A stretch of 64,000 nt of DNA from Actinomycetes bacterium. Its GTDB lineage: Bacteria > Actinomycetota > Coriobacteriia > Anaerosomatales > JAGXFU01. Shown one piece after another: positions 9,564 to 19,746 of this stretch. The position numbers were made by a program, and so were the translations under genes. Under the pieces are notes generated by a model, which saw only the letters and a program-made list of their open reading frames with translations, was not told where the DNA came from and made no database searches. The first letter of the stretch is position 1. Each line of letters starts with the position of its first letter. The stretch is from contig JAGXFU010000013.1 of the NCBI GenBank assembly GCA_024637115.1, positions 1 through 64,000 of the forward strand, written 5' to 3'.

Positions 9564-9650
9564 TAGACGCGACCTCCGTCGCAGCGCACATCGCGCTTGT
9601 CGATTCTCTGTACTACCGTCAGCCTACTATCCCGTCGCCTCGCGGCAACG

Positions 9651-10130
9651 TCAATCCTGCTCAAGCAAGACGACGGCCCAGGCCGCAACCCCCTCTTCCC
9701 GGCCCACGAAACCCAGACCTTCTGTCGTCGTGGCCTTCAGTCCGACCTGATCAACAGAAACGCTCATACGAGTCGCGATCTCTTGACGAATGGCATCACG
9801 ATGGAGTGAGACCTTGGGCCTTTCGAGCGCGAGAACGAGATCCGCATCAACCAGCCTGAAACCCTGATCTCGCATGAGTCCGGCGACGGACTCAAGGAGC
9901 AATACGCTCGATGCTCCCTCATACATTGGATCCGTATCAGGGAAATGAGCACCGATATCCTCGGCACGCATCGCACCGAGGATCGCGTCCATAAGCGCGT
10001 GGACAAGCACATCGGCATCCGAGTGACCAAGGAGTCCCCTGCTGTGGGGTATCTCCACGCCTCCCAGGATGAGTGGTCGCCCATCGGAGAACGCATGCAC
10101 GTCATAGCCCATACCAATCCTCACGTACAT
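9651..10130 (-). CDS. ispF: 2-C-methyl-D-erythritol 2,4-cyclodiphosphate synthase
   Basis: IspF makes MEcPP in the MEP isoprenoid pathway. The 159-residue protein has the zinc site GYDVHAF (Asp and His), HSDADVLVHALMDAILGA with the third His, DTDPMY and a C-terminal TTTEGLGFVGREEGVAA. The start codon overlaps the end of ispD by 10 nt and is preceded by GAGGAGGG, so the two steps are translationally coupled. Confidence 0.97.
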   Translation of the reverse strand: MYVRIGMGYDVHAFSDGRPLILGGVEIPHSRGLLGHSDADVLVHALMDAILGAMRAEDIGAHFPDTDPMYEGASSVLLLESVAGLMRDQGFRLVDADLVLALERPKVSLHRDAIRQEIATRMSVSVDQVGLKATTTEGLGFVGREEGVAAWAVVLLEQD

Positions 10131-10852
10131 GCCCTCCTCTCACGGTTGGCCAATATGGCCTCGACGATCTCTATGTCCTCGGCAACCGTGACCTTGAGAT
10201 TCGACCTCGGCCCCTCCAGCATCCGCACAACTCCACCAGCGGCCTCGACATAGCTCGCATCATCGGTGCCCGACCAGCCGGCTTCATGAGCACGATCGTA
10301 TGCGGCCCTGAGGGTTGCTACCGAGAATACCTGGGGCGTCTGCGCAATCCAGTACTTCGTGCGATCGGCAGTCCTGAGGACATTCGTGCCATCGGTCTCC
10401 TTCAATGTGTCGTACAGAGGATGCCCGACGACAACTCCATCGATCTCCTCAGTAGCAAGCGCCTCCACCGCGAGGTCGATCACCTGCGCAGTGATGAGCG
10501 GCCGTGCTCCATCATGGACGGCCACCATGTTGAACCCGTCCGGAATCGCGCGTATACCGTTGGCCACTGAGTCGCCGCGCGTATCGCCCCCGGACACGAA
10601 AGCCAGGGGTGTTCCTGAAATGCACGCGCTGAGCGCCTCCTGCCGATACTCCTCGACACGGCCGGGGCTGCACACAACCACGACATGACCGATCGTGATC
10701 GCATCGTCGAAGGCGGCAGTCGTGTGGGCTAGCACTGAGCGCCCGCCAGCCCGCACCATCTGCTTCCCCGCGGCGGACCCGAAGCGCTCGCCCGTTCCAC
10801 CGGCAACAATGACCGCACACGCGGAAGCGGGCAGAGGGGCAGGACTAGGCAT
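10121..10852 (-). CDS. ispD: 2-C-methyl-D-erythritol 4-phosphate cytidylyltransferase
   Basis: IspD transfers CMP to MEP. The 243-residue protein has the nucleotide-binding loop IVAGGTGERFGSAAGKQ, VHDGARPLI with the metal Asp, and TPQVFSVATLRAAYDRA near the end, all family hallmarks. The ATG at 10852 lies inside the last codons of the upstream PIN-TRAM gene (AATGCCTAG), so the two are coupled. IspD length is normal (about 230-240 aa). Confidence 0.97.
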   Translation of the reverse strand: MPSPAPLPASACAVIVAGGTGERFGSAAGKQMVRAGGRSVLAHTTAAFDDAITIGHVVVVCSPGRVEEYRQEALSACISGTPLAFVSGGDTRGDSVANGIRAIPDGFNMVAVHDGARPLITAQVIDLAVEALATEEIDGVVVGHPLYDTLKETDGTNVLRTADRTKYWIAQTPQVFSVATLRAAYDRAHEAGWSGTDDASYVEAAGGVVRMLEGPRSNLKVTVAEDIEIVEAILANRERRACT

Positions 10853-11954
10853 TGTCGTTCTCCGCCTTGCGGGCTGAAACGGCGGACTCCGAGGCAGACG
10901 TGTCCTTAGCAAGATGCCTGGCGAATATCATCCGGCCCGCCGATGTCTGAAGGACCGACGTGACCTCCGCATCCACCTCGGTACCGACGTGGGCGCGTCC
11001 GTCTTGCACGACCACCATCGTGCCGTCTTCCAGATACCCGACTCCTTGGTCGCTCTCCTTGCCGTCCTTGACGATTCGAAGCCTGAGAGGCTCGCCGGGA
11101 AGAAAGGCCGGACGCAACGCGCTCGCCGCATCATTGAGATTCAACACGCCAATACCACGGACTTCAGCGACGCGCGACAGGTTGTAGTCGACAGTGACGA
11201 GCGTCGAGGCCGTCTCTGCGGCGAGACGCATAAGCTTGCCATCGGTGTCAGCGATGTCCGGATAGTCGGTTTCAAAGACCTCGGGTGCGTCAGGTTGACC
11301 CTGCAACCTCGCGAGCAGATCCAGTCCTCGGCGGCCCCGTGAGCGCTTGATATCGTCTGCAGAATCCGCGAGTGTTTGTAGTTCGGAAAGAACGAAGCGA
11401 GGGACACGAATATCCCCTTCAAGGAGTCCGATTGCACGAAGCTCAAGGAACCTGCCGTCGATGACAACGCTCGTATCAAGCAACTTCATAGACGCCACCG
11501 AATCGGATGTGGCGATTCCGCCTGAAATCGCAGGGAACACATTCGCAAAATCCATACGGCGCAGCAGAGCAACGCGCACGCCGAAATACGCACTCATCAC
11601 AAAAACAAGAATCGTGCTGCTAACCTCCAGCCATTGCGGCTCAACCAGGCGCAATGGCAGAGAGATGAGCCAGCCGATGACAAGGCCAAGGAGGAACCCC
11701 ACAAGACCGAGCACGAGGTCGGCAGTGGATAGATCTGAGAGATACTCCTCGAATCTGGCGAACTGAAAGGCGAGTTCGCGACCAACGATGCCGCCCATGA
11801 CATACCCGAGGGACCAGCCAAGAATGATAAAGATGAAGATAACGAGATATTCGGGTGTGCCAATCTGATTGGACCAGTCAACGAGTCGCGATACCGCAAA
11901 CCCTCCCAACGCGCCCGCCGTTACAAGCACAAAACGGGTGACGTTGACGATCAT
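10845..11954 (-). CDS. yacL: PIN and TRAM domain membrane protein, YacL family
   Basis: A 369-residue protein with four hydrophobic helices in the first 150 residues, a PIN nuclease domain (LLDTSVVIDGRFLELRAIG with catalytic Asps, then LVTVDYNLSRVAEVRGI) and a C-terminal TRAM RNA-binding domain (GVGYLEDGTMVVVQDGRAHVG). Family proteins are thought to act on RNA at the membrane, but the substrate is not established. The disA-yacL-ispD order is conserved in Firmicutes and many Actinomycetota. Confidence 0.94.
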   Translation of the reverse strand: MIVNVTRFVLVTAGALGGFAVSRLVDWSNQIGTPEYLVIFIFIILGWSLGYVMGGIVGRELAFQFARFEEYLSDLSTADLVLGLVGFLLGLVIGWLISLPLRLVEPQWLEVSSTILVFVMSAYFGVRVALLRRMDFANVFPAISGGIATSDSVASMKLLDTSVVIDGRFLELRAIGLLEGDIRVPRFVLSELQTLADSADDIKRSRGRRGLDLLARLQGQPDAPEVFETDYPDIADTDGKLMRLAAETASTLVTVDYNLSRVAEVRGIGVLNLNDAASALRPAFLPGEPLRLRIVKDGKESDQGVGYLEDGTMVVVQDGRAHVGTEVDAEVTSVLQTSAGRMIFARHLAKDTSASESAVSARKAENDNA

Positions 11955-12091
11955 ATGCTCAACGGAGCGGAATAGTCGCTCGCGCCTTCACCTCCCACTT
12001 TCTCTCGTCCGCATACCAACCAGCCAATTCGCGCCGCGATCGGCGCTGCATCAAGGATACTCTCGCTGCTCGGTTAGTACAGCGGACCGTG

Positions 12092-13153
12092 CTAGGACGG
12101 AATCTGTGCGTGCATACGAGCAAGACCGTCGGTGATCGCGCGAGCGCGACGCGCACCCACTCCATCGACGTCATCAAGATCATCTTCCGATGCCAGCATG
12201 AGTTCAGGCAGGGAGCGAAACTTCTGAATAAGGCGATTCACCACGGTTGCCGGCAGCAAAGGGATACGCCTGAGCACCCGATACCCGCGAGGGCGCAGAT
12301 GGTCTTCGACGGACTCAACGTCGCTCGGTAGACTGAGCACACGTGCAACTTGAAGCGGCTCGAGTAGCTGCTCGGATGAAAGCGTTCCCAGAGCGTTTCG
12401 CGTTGCCGTAGCCTTGCGCGGCCCGGAATCTCGCGAATAGTCGCGAATAAGGAGCACGTACTCATCGTCAACGTTCGCGGTGAGTTCCTCGGCTTGCATC
12501 CTGACCAATCTGCCCTCGGTTCCCAACTCACTGATGTATCGCGAGACTTCGCGTGCCACACGCTGCAGCATCTCGAAACGACTTACCACTTCGGCCAAGT
12601 CTCCAAGCGTGACAACATCTTGAAACTCGGCTGCAGTAAGCGCCTCAAGCACTTCATCCAATCGATATCGATAGCGCTGCAACGTCTGGAGAGCCTGATT
12701 CGCCTTCGCCAGGATGACCTCGATATCGTCGAGAATGACGCGATGCCCATCAATGTACAGAGTGACAGCGTCTCTACGCTGCGAGATGGAAATGACGAGA
12801 GCACCCGTCTGACGACTCACGCGCTCAGCAGTGCGATGGCGCATACCCGTCTCAGAGGTGGGAAGCGACGGGTCGGGCACAAGGTGTACGTTGGCGCGCC
12901 TGATGACCTGGCATCCGACATCAAGAATGATGGCGCCATCCATCTTGGCGAGCTCGAACAGGTGCTGTGCAGTGAAGGGTGTTTCAAGCTCGAACCCGCC
13001 ATTGCTCAGTTCTGCGACGGACTCTTCATCGCCGATGACAATGAGAGCACCGGTTCGTGCCGACAGAATGTAGTCGAGCCCTTCGCGCAGCACTGTGCCG
13101 GGAGCGACCTTCTCCAGTTCGGAGCGCAACGCTTCTTCGGACCTCTCGTCCAT
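12092..13153 (-). CDS. disA: DNA integrity scanning diadenylate cyclase
   Basis: DisA condenses two ATP to c-di-AMP and binds branched DNA. The 353-residue protein has the N-terminal DAC domain with the DGA motif (residues 72-74) and RHR motif (105-107), a helical spine, and a C-terminal helix-hairpin-helix domain (LDDVDGVGARRARAI). All catalytic residues are intact. The ATG at 13153 follows AAGGAGGAG. It sits between radA and yacL as in Bacillus; RadA is known to regulate DisA there. Confidence 0.97.
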   Translation of the reverse strand: MDERSEEALRSELEKVAPGTVLREGLDYILSARTGALIVIGDEESVAELSNGGFELETPFTAQHLFELAKMDGAIILDVGCQVIRRANVHLVPDPSLPTSETGMRHRTAERVSRQTGALVISISQRRDAVTLYIDGHRVILDDIEVILAKANQALQTLQRYRYRLDEVLEALTAAEFQDVVTLGDLAEVVSRFEMLQRVAREVSRYISELGTEGRLVRMQAEELTANVDDEYVLLIRDYSRDSGPRKATATRNALGTLSSEQLLEPLQVARVLSLPSDVESVEDHLRPRGYRVLRRIPLLPATVVNRLIQKFRSLPELMLASEDDLDDVDGVGARRARAITDGLARMHAQIPS

Positions 13154-13240
13154 CGCTCCTCCTTCTGGGTAACCGTACTGCCCGAGTATCCTGATTCTGC
13201 CACGTCAGTCGGCGCGAATCCACTCTCAAGGCAGACCTGA

Positions 13241-14587
13241 CTAGCGAAGAAGCGCTCCAAGCTCCACAGTCGTCCCGATACCGAGGGACTCAGAACCGGT
13301 CGGTATGGCGGTCCCGTTGGGTAGTTTCGCCGCAACACGAACGAGTCCCTGACGTCCCGCCTCTCGCATTCTGGCCTCAGCATGTGCAACTGAGCGTATC
13401 CGTCCAGTCAGACCGATTTCGCCGAACCCGATGACATCGACCGGTACGGGGATAGAGCGCAATGCCGAAAGCAACGACAGGGCAAGTGGGACATCGACAG
13501 CCGGCTCGACGACGCGAACTCCTCCGGCAACAGAAACGTATACGTCTTGTCCCGAGAACGATGCATTTGCGTGTCTCTCAAGAACCGCAAGCAACTGCAG
13601 CAGTCGTGTCGTGTCGATACCTGTTGCGAGACGGCGTGGCACCTGCAGGTATGAGGGAGTGACCAGCGCCTGAACCTCGACCAGCAACGGGCGGGATCCC
13701 TCCATTGCCGCCATGACCGTTGATCCGGGAGTAGAGGCGTCACGCTCGCCAAGGAAGACCGCAGCTGGATTGCCCACACCAGTGAGTCCATGCTCACCCA
13801 TCTCAAAGATGCCGATCTCCGAAGCGGAGCCGAAGCGATTCTTCACTGCACGAACCACGCGAAACGCGTGATCGCGGTCACCCTCGAAGTAGAGGACCGC
13901 ATCTACCATGTGTTCGAGAACCCGCGGACCAGCAATGGCACCGTCCTTGGTCACATGGCCGACGATTACCGTGGTGATTCCCTTGTCCTTAGCGAGTCGC
14001 ATGAGTCGAGCTGTACACGCGCGCACCTGTCCCACACTGCCGGGCGCGCCCGAGAGTTCAGGATCGAACATCGTCTGAATCGAATCGACCACCAGAAGAC
14101 CTGGCATTGAGATAGTGGCCGCTGCCTCAAGGGCCACAGCATTGACCTCGGGGAGAAGCGTGATGCTGTCTCCGCCAGCGCCCAATCGAGTCGCCCGCAT
14201 TCCGATTTGAGCCGGCGATTCCTCGCCACACGCGTAGAGGACGGATACACCGCGGCGCGCCAGTGCGTCCGAAGCCTGCAGTAGCAGCGTCGACTTTCCG
14301 ATACCCGGCTCTCCGCCAAGCAGCACAAGCGATCCGGCAACGAATCCACCACCGAGAACTCGATCGAACTCATCGATTCCGGTCGGCACTCTGGGCTCCT
14401 CGGACGCGCCCGCTTGAGCGAGAGGTATCAGGGCGGCGGGCGCCATATATGCCGTCGAGCTATTATCCCTTTGCTCGATTTCCTCGACATACGTGCCGAA
14501 CTCGCCGCAATCGGAGCAGCGACCAATCCATTTAGGCGCTGTAGCGCCGCATCCCTGGCATCGCCATCGCGTCCGGGTTCTTGCCAC
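13241..14587 (-). CDS. radA: DNA repair protein RadA
   Basis: A RecA-like branch-migration helicase (448 residues). Four cysteines form the N-terminal zinc finger (C10, C13, C24, C27), followed by Walker A GGEPGIGKST, the KNRFG motif (VKNRFGSASEIG) and a Lon-like C-terminal domain. The GTG at 14587 (MARTRTRWRC) begins just after the clpC stop and has GCGGGG upstream; longer upstream reading would overlap clpC and add no homology. Confidence 0.96.
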   Translation of the reverse strand: MARTRTRWRCQGCGATAPKWIGRCSDCGEFGTYVEEIEQRDNSSTAYMAPAALIPLAQAGASEEPRVPTGIDEFDRVLGGGFVAGSLVLLGGEPGIGKSTLLLQASDALARRGVSVLYACGEESPAQIGMRATRLGAGGDSITLLPEVNAVALEAAATISMPGLLVVDSIQTMFDPELSGAPGSVGQVRACTARLMRLAKDKGITTVIVGHVTKDGAIAGPRVLEHMVDAVLYFEGDRDHAFRVVRAVKNRFGSASEIGIFEMGEHGLTGVGNPAAVFLGERDASTPGSTVMAAMEGSRPLLVEVQALVTPSYLQVPRRLATGIDTTRLLQLLAVLERHANASFSGQDVYVSVAGGVRVVEPAVDVPLALSLLSALRSIPVPVDVIGFGEIGLTGRIRSVAHAEARMREAGRQGLVRVAAKLPNGTAIPTGSESLGIGTTVELGALLR

Positions 14588-14597
14588 GAATACCCCG

Positions 14598-17147
14598 CTA
14601 CTCGCTGGCGGCGCCGCCTGCAGCAGCGCCACCCCGTCTACTGTCGACCCGTTGAGGCATGCTCGGAGCCGTTGGCTCATCTGAGGAGGTAGCGGCTGCC
14701 GAAATGGGAACCTGTCCCTCTCCAACACGGAAGTCGATGACGCCTTCGTTCACAAAGGCCTCTATTACCTGGCCAGCCTCCCATCTTGCCGCAAGAATCT
14801 GCTCCGAAAGCGGGTCTTCGACCATACGCTGGATCGCCCGACGCAACGGTCTGGCTCCCATCGACGGGTCAAAGCCATGTTCGGCCAACAGAGCCCGGGC
14901 CTCATCGGTGAGAGTGATTCCCAGACCTTGGATGAGCAACTGGTCGCGCAAACGTCCCATCATGATGTCGACGATCTGCCTTGCCTCTTCATTCGTCAGG
15001 TCATGGAAGACGATGACCTCGTCCACGCGGTTGAGGAATTCGGGACGAAACATCTTCTTGAGCTCGCCGGTGACACGCTCCTTGAGCACCTCGTAGGTCA
15101 GACCACTCGATGACTCGGACGAAAAGCCGATGCTCTGTCCTTTGACGATATCCCGAGCACCCACGTTGCTGGTCATGATGATAATGGTGTTCTTGAAGTC
15201 GACCTTGCGACCCTGCGCATCAGTCAGTCGACCTTCTTCCAGAATCTGCAGAAGAATGTTGAACACATCAGGATGGGCCTTTTCGATCTCATCAAAGAGC
15301 ACGACAGAGTACGGTCGCCTGCGAACAAGTTCCGTGAGCTGGCCGCCCTCATCAAAGCCGACGTATCCAGGCGGTGAGCCAATCAGCCGAGACACTGTGT
15401 GCTTCTCCATGTACTCGGACATGTCGAGCTGAATCAACGCGTCGCTGCTCCCGAACAGGAACATCGCAAGGGCTTTTGACAACTCCGTCTTACCAACGCC
15501 GGATGGCCCCAAGAATATGAATGATCCCGAAGGTCTGAGCGGATCCTTGAGACCTGCACGCGAGCGGCGGGTCGCCTTGGACACCGAAATGACGGCCTCG
15601 TCCTGACCAACGATACGCTCATGCAGAGAAGTTTCCATTCGCAGAAGCTTCGCCGTCTCTTCCTCTGTCAGCGCCGTCACGGGCACACCGGTCCACATCG
15701 AGACGACTTCGGCAATCTCTTTCTCGGTCACCTCAACCACTCGACGGTTGTCAGGCTTGAGCCATTCCTCTTCCATGGCGCGCTTCTCAGTGAGAATCTG
15801 CTTCTCTTTGTCGCGGAGGGATGCCGCCTTCTCAAACTCCTGTGCCTCAATGGCAGCTTCTTTCTCGCCACGCACAGAACGGAGACGATCCTCAACCTCT
15901 TTGACTCCGGGAGGAGCGGTCATCATCTGAATCCGCATCTTCGAACCGGCCTCATCAATCAGGTCGATGGCCTTATCTGGCAAGAACCGATCCGAAATGT
16001 AGCGATCTGCAAGAGACGCAGCCGCCTCGATTGCGCCATCCGTGATGCTCACGCGATGATGCGCCTCATATCGATCACGGAGGCCTCTCAGGATCTGAAC
16101 TGTCTCTTCAACGCTTGGCTCTCCCACAAGTATTGGCTGGAATCGACGCTCAAGCGCAGGATCCTTCTCCACATACTTGCGATACTCATCAAGAGTCGTT
16201 GCCCCGATAGTCTGCAACTCACCGCGTGCGAGCGCAGGCTTGATGATGCTTGCTGCGTCTATCGCACCTTCGGCCGCACCAGCGCCAACGAGCGTGTGCA
16301 TCTCGTCGACAAACAAGATGACATCACCACGCTCTCGGATCTCCTTCATGACCTTCTTCAAGCGATCCTCAAACTCGCCGCGATACTTCGAGCCGGCCAC
16401 GAGGGCTGCAAGGTCGAGGGTGTAGAGTTGCTTGCCCTTGATCGTTTCCGGAACCTCATCCGCCGCGATGAGAAGCGCCAGGCCTTCGGCAACAGCCGTC
16501 TTGCCTACCCCTGGTTCGCCAATCAGCACCGGGTTGTTCTTGGTGCGTCTCGACAGAATCTGCATCACGCGCTCAATCTCCTTCGCGCGACCGATCACCG
16601 GGTCGAGTTTGCCGTCTTTTGCCTGTCGGGTCAGGTTGCGCCCGAACTCATCGATAAGGGCTCCGTTCCCACTTCGGCCGCGCTCATCCGAAGCTTCACC
16701 CTGCTTGCCATAGTGCCCGGATAGCAACTGGATGACTGCAGATCGCACCTTCTCGAGATCCGCCCCGAGGTTAAGGAGCACCTGGGCGGCAACGCCTTCG
16801 CCCTCCCGAATCAGACCAAGCAATATGTGCTCGGTGCCTATGTAGTTGTGTCCAAGTTGGAGCGCCTCGCGCAAAGAGAGCTCAAGTACCTTCTTGGCTC
16901 GTGGGGTGAACGGGATGTGCCCGGTAGGAACGAATGTGCCGCGCCCAATGAGATCCTCGACCTGCTGATGAACATCCTCAAGGGAGATATTCAGCGACTC
17001 AAGCGCTTTGGCTGCGATCCCGTCCTGCTCACGAATGAGTCCCAGGAGAAGGTGCTCGGTGCCAATATAGTTCTGATTGAGCATTCGAGCTTCTTCTTGG
17101 GCATACACGACAACCCGGCGAGCCTTCTCAGTGAATCGTTCGAACAT
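14598..17147 (-). CDS. clpC: ATP-dependent Clp protease ATPase subunit ClpC
   Basis: An 849-residue AAA+ unfoldase that feeds ClpP. It has two N-terminal Clp_N repeats (residues about 1-145), a first AAA module with GEPGVGKT, a UVR-containing coiled middle domain ([15 protein letters not shown]), a second AAA module with GPSGVGKT and a C-terminal D2-small domain. The last 40 residues (Thr/Ala/Gly-rich) are variable. CtsR, McsA and McsB genes, usual partners in Firmicutes, are absent upstream. The ATG follows GGGGAG. Confidence 0.97.
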   Translation of the reverse strand: MFERFTEKARRVVVYAQEEARMLNQNYIGTEHLLLGLIREQDGIAAKALESLNISLEDVHQQVEDLIGRGTFVPTGHIPFTPRAKKVLELSLREALQLGHNYIGTEHILLGLIREGEGVAAQVLLNLGADLEKVRSAVIQLLSGHYGKQGEASDERGRSGNGALIDEFGRNLTRQAKDGKLDPVIGRAKEIERVMQILSRRTKNNPVLIGEPGVGKTAVAEGLALLIAADEVPETIKGKQLYTLDLAALVAGSKYRGEFEDRLKKVMKEIRERGDVILFVDEMHTLVGAGAAEGAIDAASIIKPALARGELQTIGATTLDEYRKYVEKDPALERRFQPILVGEPSVEETVQILRGLRDRYEAHHRVSITDGAIEAAASLADRYISDRFLPDKAIDLIDEAGSKMRIQMMTAPPGVKEVEDRLRSVRGEKEAAIEAQEFEKAASLRDKEKQILTEKRAMEEEWLKPDNRRVVEVTEKEIAEVVSMWTGVPVTALTEEETAKLLRMETSLHERIVGQDEAVISVSKATRRSRAGLKDPLRPSGSFIFLGPSGVGKTELSKALAMFLFGSSDALIQLDMSEYMEKHTVSRLIGSPPGYVGFDEGGQLTELVRRRPYSVVLFDEIEKAHPDVFNILLQILEEGRLTDAQGRKVDFKNTIIIMTSNVGARDIVKGQSIGFSSESSSGLTYEVLKERVTGELKKMFRPEFLNRVDEVIVFHDLTNEEARQIVDIMMGRLRDQLLIQGLGITLTDEARALLAEHGFDPSMGARPLRRAIQRMVEDPLSEQILAARWEAGQVIEAFVNEGVIDFRVGEGQVPISAAATSSDEPTAPSMPQRVDSRRGGAAAGGAASE

Positions 17148-17296
17148 GATGCACTCCCCTAACTAGCGGCATGTAGACCGCGTGATATCCCATCCGATAC
17201 AAGTATACCCGCTCACGGCAGGTGGTAGGACAACCCGGAAGTAGCAACTGTGGTGCCATACATCTAAGTCACACGGACTCAGGTTTACGAGTACCT

Positions 17297-18808
17297 CTAT
17301 GCTTCCGAGCGCATCTGAGGGAAGAGGAGCACATCGCGAATGGAGGCGCTGTCAGTCAACAGCATCACCAGACGATCGATACCGATACCGAGCCCGCCTG
17401 CTGGAGGCATGCCGTACTCCTGAGCACGAAGATAATCCTCATCTACATGCATCGCCTCTTCATCGCCCGCGTCCTTCGCCACAGCCTGCGCTTCAAAACG
17501 AGTGCGCTGGTCAACAGGGTCGACGAGTTCTGAGAAGGCATTGGCGAATTCGCGCCCGGTAATGATGAGCTCGAATCGATCGGTCAGATCAGGGTCCCCG
17601 TCCTTGCGTCTGGCAAGCGGGGAAATCTCAGCAGGATACTCAGTGACAAAGGTCGGCTCCAGGAGCGTGTGCTCAACGAGCTTCTCAAACAGTTCACTAA
17701 GCATCTTTCCAGGTCCCCAGGATTTGTCCCGCGAAACCTCGTGAGCCTCACACAGCGACACTAGTTTCTCGACCGGAGTGTGAACGCTCACCGACTCGCC
17801 CACGACATCACTCACAAGCTCAGCCATTGTCGACTGGCGCCATGGCGAGGCCAGGGAGACCGGCGTTCCCTGGTACTCGATCGCGAGCGAACCGAGGACC
17901 TCTTGGGCAGTCGACGTGATCAATGACTCGGTGAGTTCACGCATTGACTCCATGTCGCCAAAAGCTTGATATGCCTCAAGCATGGTGAACTCAGGATTGT
18001 GTCGAGGCGACATACCCTCGTTGCGAAACGAGCGATTGATCTCGTACACACGCTCGAATCCACCCACAAGCAGACGCTTCAGATACAGCTCCGGCGCGAT
18101 ACGCAGGTACAGATCCATGTCGAGCGTGTTGTGGTGGGTAACAAAGGGCCTCGCAGCCGCACCGCCTGGTATTGGATGCAGCATCGGGGTCTCAACTTCG
18201 AGAAAATCTCGCGCTTCCATGAACCGGCGTATTGCCGAGATGATGCGGAATCGTGCCTCAAACACGCCGCGGACTTCCGGGTTGGCTATGAGGTCAACGT
18301 AGCGTTGGCGATACCGGGTTTCAGTATCATTCAGGCCGTGAAACTTCTCCGGCAGAGGACGCAAGGACTTCGACAGCAACTGTATTGAACTCGGCTGGAT
18401 CGACAGTTCACCGCGTCGCGTCCTGAGCACGTGGCCCGTGACGCCTACCCAGTCCCCGACATCGAGCTCCTTGACGAGACCGAACAGGACCTCGCCAAGT
18501 ATGTTCACGCGACAGAATAGCTGAATCTCATCAGTCGAGTCGCGGACAACCAGGAAAGCGAGCTTGCCCTGATCCCGCTTCGCAACGAGTCGTCCAGCAA
18601 TGGTCACGACATCTGTGGACTCTTCGCCATCAGCGAGAGCAGCATGCCGTGTGATGATTTCCGCAGCATGATCCGTTGCCTTGAAACCGTTGGCATACGG
18701 TTCGATTCCAATGCTACGAAAGTGATCGAGTTTCGCGCGACGCACGATGAACGGGTCGTCCTCGACTACGTCGACTGACGTCGCCTCAATATCATCGTGG
18801 TCGGCCAT
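17297..18808 (-). CDS. lysS: Lysyl-tRNA synthetase (class II)
   Basis: A 503-residue class II synthetase. It has an N-terminal OB-fold anticodon-binding domain (VVTIAGRLVAKRDQGKLAFL) and a catalytic domain with motif 2 (FRNEGMSPRHNPEFTMLEAY) and motif 3 (GGLGIGIDRLVMLLT). The ATG at 18808 (MADHDD) begins 1 nt after the greA stop; no strong ribosome site is visible, consistent with coupling. The greA-lysS pairing is common. Confidence 0.96.
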   Translation of the reverse strand: MADHDDIEATSVDVVEDDPFIVRRAKLDHFRSIGIEPYANGFKATDHAAEIITRHAALADGEESTDVVTIAGRLVAKRDQGKLAFLVVRDSTDEIQLFCRVNILGEVLFGLVKELDVGDWVGVTGHVLRTRRGELSIQPSSIQLLSKSLRPLPEKFHGLNDTETRYRQRYVDLIANPEVRGVFEARFRIISAIRRFMEARDFLEVETPMLHPIPGGAAARPFVTHHNTLDMDLYLRIAPELYLKRLLVGGFERVYEINRSFRNEGMSPRHNPEFTMLEAYQAFGDMESMRELTESLITSTAQEVLGSLAIEYQGTPVSLASPWRQSTMAELVSDVVGESVSVHTPVEKLVSLCEAHEVSRDKSWGPGKMLSELFEKLVEHTLLEPTFVTEYPAEISPLARRKDGDPDLTDRFELIITGREFANAFSELVDPVDQRTRFEAQAVAKDAGDEEAMHVDEDYLRAQEYGMPPAGGLGIGIDRLVMLLTDSASIRDVLLFPQMRSEA

Positions 18809-18809
18809 G

Positions 18810-19283
18810 CTAGCGAGAGATCTTGATGACGCGGTACTCAAGAATGCGGCCTGATGGGGTTGTGACCTTGACGGTCTCCCCTTTCTTTGCGCCCATGATC
18901 GCCTGTCCCACGGGAGACTCGTTACTGATTCGATCCTGAGCAGGATCAGCCTCTGCGGAACCTACGATCTGATAGAGGTGCTTGTCGGCATTCTCGGTAT
19001 CCTCGAGTTCAACCTTGCAGCCGAGGGTGACCCGGTCGCTCTTGGCGGGCGACTCGATCAGGGTGGCATGCGCCAGAATCAGATTGACTTCGGCGATCCT
19101 ACTCTCAACCCAAGCCTGTTCGTTCTTGGCGTCATCGTACTCGGAGTTCTCCGAGATATCGCCGAACTCTTTGGCCTCTTTGATACGTTCGCCAACTTCA
19201 CGTCGACGAACGGTCTCGAGGTGATGGAGCTCCTCTTCAAGTCGTACCTGACCTTCAGACGTAAGTGCAATCTCTTTGTGCAT
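18810..19283 (-). CDS. greA: Transcription elongation factor GreA
   Basis: GreA stimulates the cleavage of backtracked transcripts by RNA polymerase. The 157 residues show the N-terminal coiled coil with the acidic tip GDISENSEYDDAKNEQ and a C-terminal FKBP-like domain (SPVGQAIMGAKKGETVKV). The ATG at 19283 (MHKEIALT) has AGGAG 8 nt upstream; the upstream in-frame codons are not conserved. Confidence 0.96.
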   Translation of the reverse strand: MHKEIALTSEGQVRLEEELHHLETVRRREVGERIKEAKEFGDISENSEYDDAKNEQAWVESRIAEVNLILAHATLIESPAKSDRVTLGCKVELEDTENADKHLYQIVGSAEADPAQDRISNESPVGQAIMGAKKGETVKVTTPSGRILEYRVIKISR

Positions 19284-19345
19284 CCGCTGAACTCCTGTTG
19301 TCGCCGCCACACACGTATCGGGTCTGAGCGATATCGCCTAGCGGA

Positions 19346-19369
19346 CGGGCTGCCTCAACGGGCAGCCCG
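19346..19369 (-). terminator. Hairpin between tatA and greA
   Basis: A 9-bp stem (CGGGCTGCC with GGCAGCCCG) and a 6-nt loop. It lies about 70 nt after the tatA stop, before greA. There is no T run on the minus-strand side, so a terminator or a transcript-stabilising hairpin are both possible. Confidence 0.45.
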
Positions 19370-19439
19370 AAAATGTCCACGAAAGTATACCCGAAATCCG
19401 ACACACGACAAGAGCGAATCCTAAGACCCGCCAAGGCGA

Positions 19440-19664
19440 CTACTCGTCGGACGCTTCATCCTTGGCCGGAGCCTTGGTTTTGGACTCTGCTACCTCTTCG
19501 TCCTCGTCCTCATCCTTGCCGTCTACACCGTCCCGAACCGCTTTCATAGTCTTGCCTATCGACTTGCCCAACTGGGGCAGTCTCTTTGGGCCAAAGAGAA
19601 TGAGCACGATCACCAAAATGATGACGAGTTCCATCCCGCCCAATCCCGGAATCAGAGCAGCCAT
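19440..19664 (-). CDS. tatA: Twin-arginine translocase subunit TatA/E
   Basis: A 74-residue TatA: a short N-terminal membrane helix (GGMELVIILVIVLILFGPKRLP) with the FGPKRLPQLGKSIG hinge and amphipathic helix, and an acidic/lysine tail. The ATG at 19664 has GGAGG 4 nt upstream. TatA forms the export pore for folded cofactor proteins; the [NiFe] hydrogenase small subunit in this window carries a Tat signal and would be a client. No tatC is present nearby. Confidence 0.95.
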   Translation of the reverse strand: MAALIPGLGGMELVIILVIVLILFGPKRLPQLGKSIGKTMKAVRDGVDGKDEDEDEEVAESKTKAPAKDEASDE

Positions 19665-19746
19665 GATGCCTCCATCTGTCCTAAACCGTATACTCCACCG
19701 ACCCGTTGAGCCGGTTTGAACGCCGGTCGATAGCGTACCACCATCA

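Noticed and set aside
17148-17296. A CtsR operator or T-box before clpC or lysS
   Set aside because: No heptad repeat of CtsR type and no T-box core was seen in this 149-bp gap.
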